DNA from: an uncultured euryarchaeote
Lineage (GTDB): Archaea; Thermoplasmatota; Poseidoniia; Poseidoniales; Poseidoniaceae
DNA: 8,559 bases
Assembly (NCBI GenBank): GCA_937897005.1
Contig: CALCOQ010000138.1
Coordinates: forward strand, 1 to 8,559
Direction of reading: 5' to 3'
The position numbers and the translations under genes are program-made. Below, piece by piece: positions 6,799 through 8,559 of the stretch (position 1 is its first letter; the number at the start of each line of letters is the position of its first letter). The notes under the pieces are model-generated. The model made no database searches. It had not been told where the DNA came from and was given only the letters and a program-made list of their open reading frames with translations.

Positions 6799-8143
6799 CT
6801 GGGCTGAATGAGGGGGCATCATATGCCCCGCGTTCAGTATTCCAACAGTAATGCAAATTTGAGAATCTCTCCTTCAATTCAGCAGAACGTTCCCTGACCT
6901 GTGAATCTCTTTCTCCTTGAGCAGCAAGATGTATCATCAGTGCGACTTCATCCATCTCATCGACACCCATGCCCAACCGCGTCAATTCAGGAGTCCCCAG
7001 CCGAATCCCACTCGGGCTGACTGCCGAAGTATCTCCAGGAAGCATATTCTTGTTCATCACCAAACCGCAAGCTTCTGCCCTGAGGCTGACATCAGCCCCT
7101 CCACCGAATTCTGTCACATCGACCAGAATAGTGTGACTCTCTGTGAAACCATGATCGGGAGCGAAGACCTTCATTCCCCGAGACCACAGGCCTTCAGCCA
7201 ATGCCTTTGCATTGGCAATCATCTGTTCAGCATAATCTCTCTGGAACTCCAGTGCCTCTGCCAATGATACTCCCAATGCTGCGACATTGTGTAGGTGATG
7301 GTTGGAATGTACGCCGGGAAACACTGCACTTCGAATGGCACGGTGTAGCATCTTACCGTTCTCCAATCGGCGGTCTTGATTTGCCAGAATGATTCCATGT
7401 TGAGGCCCGGGTAGAGTCTTATGAGTGGAAGCACACACCAGATCCACTCCATCTTGCAGCGGGTCCTGAAAACGATTTCCCGCTATCAATCCAAGAACAT
7501 GTGCAGCATCGTACATGATGGTAGCATCGATCTCTCTTGCCGCCTCCACCAATTCCCTGACATCTGAAGGGAACAGATATACTGATTGACCAATGTAGCA
7601 AACATCTGGATTTTCCCGTGCTATCATCTCAACAGCCAGTTCAGTGTCAATGGACATGGTTTCGGGAATTGAAGGATAAGTGATGGTATCGAGTCCACGC
7701 AATCCTGCAGCCCCGAATCTCTGCGTGGAGATATGAGCACCGGCCGCCAGTTCGGGAGCCATAAAACGGTTTCCGGGGGCTGAAATTGCAAATAGAGCAG
7801 AAATATTGGCGGTGGTACCCGAGATTGGCCTGACGTCGGCGAATGGGGCATTGAACAGTCTCTTCGCCAGATTCTCAACATGTTCCTCTATGGGGTCATA
7901 ATCAGCATTTCCCTCATAATATCTGGAACCAGGTAGACCTTCAGCATAGCGATTGTGCAGATCGCTGCTGAACATCTCTGCTGCAAGGGGGCTGACCAGA
8001 TTCTCACTTGCTATCAATGGAATGCTGCGAGCAAAACGCTGATGATGCTGGATGACCTGAGACTGAATCCATTTCAAGGACTCGGACGGCGGAGACTCAC
8101 TCGAAGGTTGCTGGTGTGGTTCGGGGAACCTCTCTCCTCCCAT
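6791..8143 (-). CDS. glyA: Serine hydroxymethyltransferase
   Basis: SHMT interconverts serine and glycine with PLP, passing the one-carbon unit to a (methano)folate carrier in the cytoplasm. Numbered from the ATG at 8143 (450 residues), the landmarks are: IASENLVS with E47, the catalytic glutamate position; NRYAEGLPGSRYYEG (64-78), the most typical SHMT motif; SGTTAN (108-113) for phosphate binding; YDAAHVLGLIAG with D212 under the ring and H215 stacked on it; STHKTLPGPQHG with Schiff-base K242; and SGIRLGTP with carboxylate-binding R381. The following TRLG has Leu where Escherichia coli has a second arginine (TRRG), a form I associate with archaeal SHMTs. The start is uncertain. ATG 8143 already gives about 24 residues before conserved sequence. 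ATG 8221 has a GGAG-like motif but adds 26 atypical residues, and GTG 8338 would run into the divergent gene. The 3' end overlaps the convergent membrane protein gene by 8 bp. The family call is secure. Confidence 0.95.
   Translation of the reverse strand: MGGERFPEPHQQPSSESPPSESLKWIQSQVIQHHQRFARSIPLIASENLVSPLAAEMFSSDLHNRYAEGLPGSRYYEGNADYDPIEEHVENLAKRLFNAPFADVRPISGTTANISALFAISAPGNRFMAPELAAGAHISTQRFGAAGLRGLDTITYPSIPETMSIDTELAVEMIARENPDVCYIGQSVYLFPSDVRELVEAAREIDATIMYDAAHVLGLIAGNRFQDPLQDGVDLVCASTHKTLPGPQHGIILANQDRRLENGKMLHRAIRSAVFPGVHSNHHLHNVAALGVSLAEALEFQRDYAEQMIANAKALAEGLWSRGMKVFAPDHGFTESHTILVDVTEFGGGADVSLRAEACGLVMNKNMLPGDTSAVSPSGIRLGTPELTRLGMGVDEMDEVALMIHLAAQGERDSQVRERSAELKERFSNLHYCWNTERGAYDAPSFSPVI
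6813..6829. other. Perfect 7-bp hairpin at the convergent gene junction
   Basis: GGGGCAT, a 3-nt loop (CAT) and ATGCCCC form a perfect, mostly GC stem. It starts 14 nt past the stop codon of the large membrane protein gene and lies inside the last codons of glyA. It could end or stabilise the plus-strand transcript, or act on the glyA message. No T-run follows on either strand, so it is neither a standard bacterial intrinsic terminator nor a typical archaeal T-rich one. It may simply reflect the coding sequence. Confidence 0.4.
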
Positions 8144-8144
8144 G

Positions 8145-8163
8145 CGACCTGCTTTGTAGGTCG
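8145..8163. repeat. Inverted repeat beside the glyA start (possible operator)
   Basis: CGACCT, a 7-nt spacer and AGGTCG form perfect 6-bp arms, beginning one base upstream of the preferred glyA ATG. With the TATA-like element at 8171-8178, the predicted transcription start would fall within or next to this repeat, which is where an archaeal repressor would block initiation. It could also form a small RNA hairpin if transcription starts further upstream. The regulatory role is an inference; only the symmetry is seen. Confidence 0.4.
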
Positions 8164-8170
8164 GTGTATG

Positions 8171-8178
8171 AGTATACT
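8171..8178 (-). promoter_or_regulatory. Palindromic TATA-like box, probable glyA promoter
   Basis: AGTATACT is a perfect 8-bp palindrome centred about 31 nt before the glyA ATG at 8143. Archaeal TATA boxes sit about 26-27 nt before the transcription start, so the message would begin only a few bases before the ATG, making it near-leaderless. This supports 8143 as the start. A palindrome can be read either way, but the divergent gene begins about 65 bp to the right, a less typical spacing. Confidence 0.4.
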
Positions 8179-8240
8179 GGTCTTCAATTTTCAAGCCAAT
8201 TCGGACAAGGGTCAAATGCATCCCTTCTCCAGAACCCTCC

Positions 8241-8559
8241 ATGCCCATCGTGGATTCGCAGGATTCGCCCCTTGATGAGGCGATGAGTGAGCGCCTCTCA
8301 CAACGTTTCATTTCTGAAGATGGCCTGTATCTGGACACAGCTCTTGAAATGACTCCGCATCTATTGATTTCAGTGGATCACATGCTTGATTGGTTCAACC
8401 ACATGGAAGAGATTGCGGGTCAACCCTTGGGTCGGCGATTGGCGCATGCATCTGCAGATCATGAGACTTGGAGACAGAATCGACGTACTGTACCACTGCC
8501 CAAAGGAATCTTCAGTAAACGCAAGCGGATTCCATGGTTGTTGAAAGATTGGAGTGAGC
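8241..8559 (+). CDS. Hypothetical protein, 3'-partial
   Basis: This frame is first open at 8172, meets its first ATG at 8241, and runs uninterrupted to the right edge, so the gene continues outside the window (106 codons visible). A second in-frame ATG at 8283 (MSERLSQRF) is a plausible alternative start, and I cannot decide between them. The visible part is soluble and mixed charged. An acidic N-terminus is followed by a probably helical stretch (ISVDHMLDWFNHMEEIAGQ), a His/Ala segment (RRLAHASADHETW) and a basic, proline-containing part (LPKGIFSKRKRIPW). No signal peptide, membrane helix or recognisable motif is seen. It is transcribed away from glyA, and the two genes share a regulatory region of about 100 bp. 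The continuous frame and codon pattern support a real gene; its identity is unknown. Confidence 0.55.
   Translation, partial: MPIVDSQDSPLDEAMSERLSQRFISEDGLYLDTALEMTPHLLISVDHMLDWFNHMEEIAGQPLGRRLAHASADHETWRQNRRTVPLPKGIFSKRKRIPWLLKDWSE

Noticed and set aside
8144..8338. GTG start at 8338 giving a 515-residue SHMT
   Set aside because: The extra 65 residues look unlike any SHMT, the enzyme would be far longer than its family, and it would overlap the divergent gene's coding region.
1..8559. CRISPR array, tRNA/rRNA gene, insertion sequence or phage genes
   Set aside because: No regularly spaced repeats, cloverleaf-like segments, transposase or integrase motifs, or terminal inverted repeats were seen; nearly all the sequence is covered by protein-coding genes.

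Overview
The window reads as a compact piece of chromosome from a planktonic archaeon. Marine Group II Euryarchaeota (Poseidoniales) or a close relative is the best guess. This is inferred from the archaeal-looking serine hydroxymethyltransferase (glyA-type), the two-repeat RND/MMPL exporter, acidic soluble proteins, short intergenic gaps, and the general lack of Shine-Dalgarno sequences. The one clear exception is a GGTG-type ribosome binding site before the aminotransferase. No rRNA, tRNA, CRISPR array, insertion sequence or phage gene was seen, so this looks like core rather than mobile DNA.

Layout. Positions 1-1827 (+) hold the 3' portion of an RND-superfamily (MMPL/SSD-like) membrane exporter whose 5' end lies outside the window. 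After a 41-bp gap, 1869-2348 (+) encodes a stand-alone EVE-domain protein of the thymocyte nuclear protein 1 type. Nineteen bp further on, 2368-3579 (+) encodes a class I/II PLP-dependent aminotransferase of the AlaT/AlaA type. After a 54-bp gap, 3634-6798 (+) encodes a 1054-residue protein I do not recognise. It has a probable signal peptide, about nine or ten membrane helices, a TPR-like helical domain, two more membrane helices and a long basic C-terminal region. The four genes are co-directional and closely spaced, and could be one transcript or two.

On the minus strand, 8143-6791 encodes serine hydroxymethyltransferase. It converges on the large membrane protein gene, and the two 3' ends overlap by 8 bp. 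A perfect 7-bp hairpin lies just inside the glyA 3' end. Upstream of glyA is a short divergent region (8144-8240) with a palindromic TATA-like element and a 6-bp inverted repeat next to the start codon. From 8241 a plus-strand gene of unknown function runs off the right edge.

Functionally, two PLP enzymes of small amino acid metabolism (the aminotransferase and SHMT, which interconverts serine and glycine and feeds one-carbon units) flank the large membrane protein. The exporter and that membrane protein are envelope proteins. The EVE protein probably reads modified bases in nucleic acid. I see no evidence of a shared pathway. The item most worth following up is the large unrecognised membrane/TPR/basic-tail protein.
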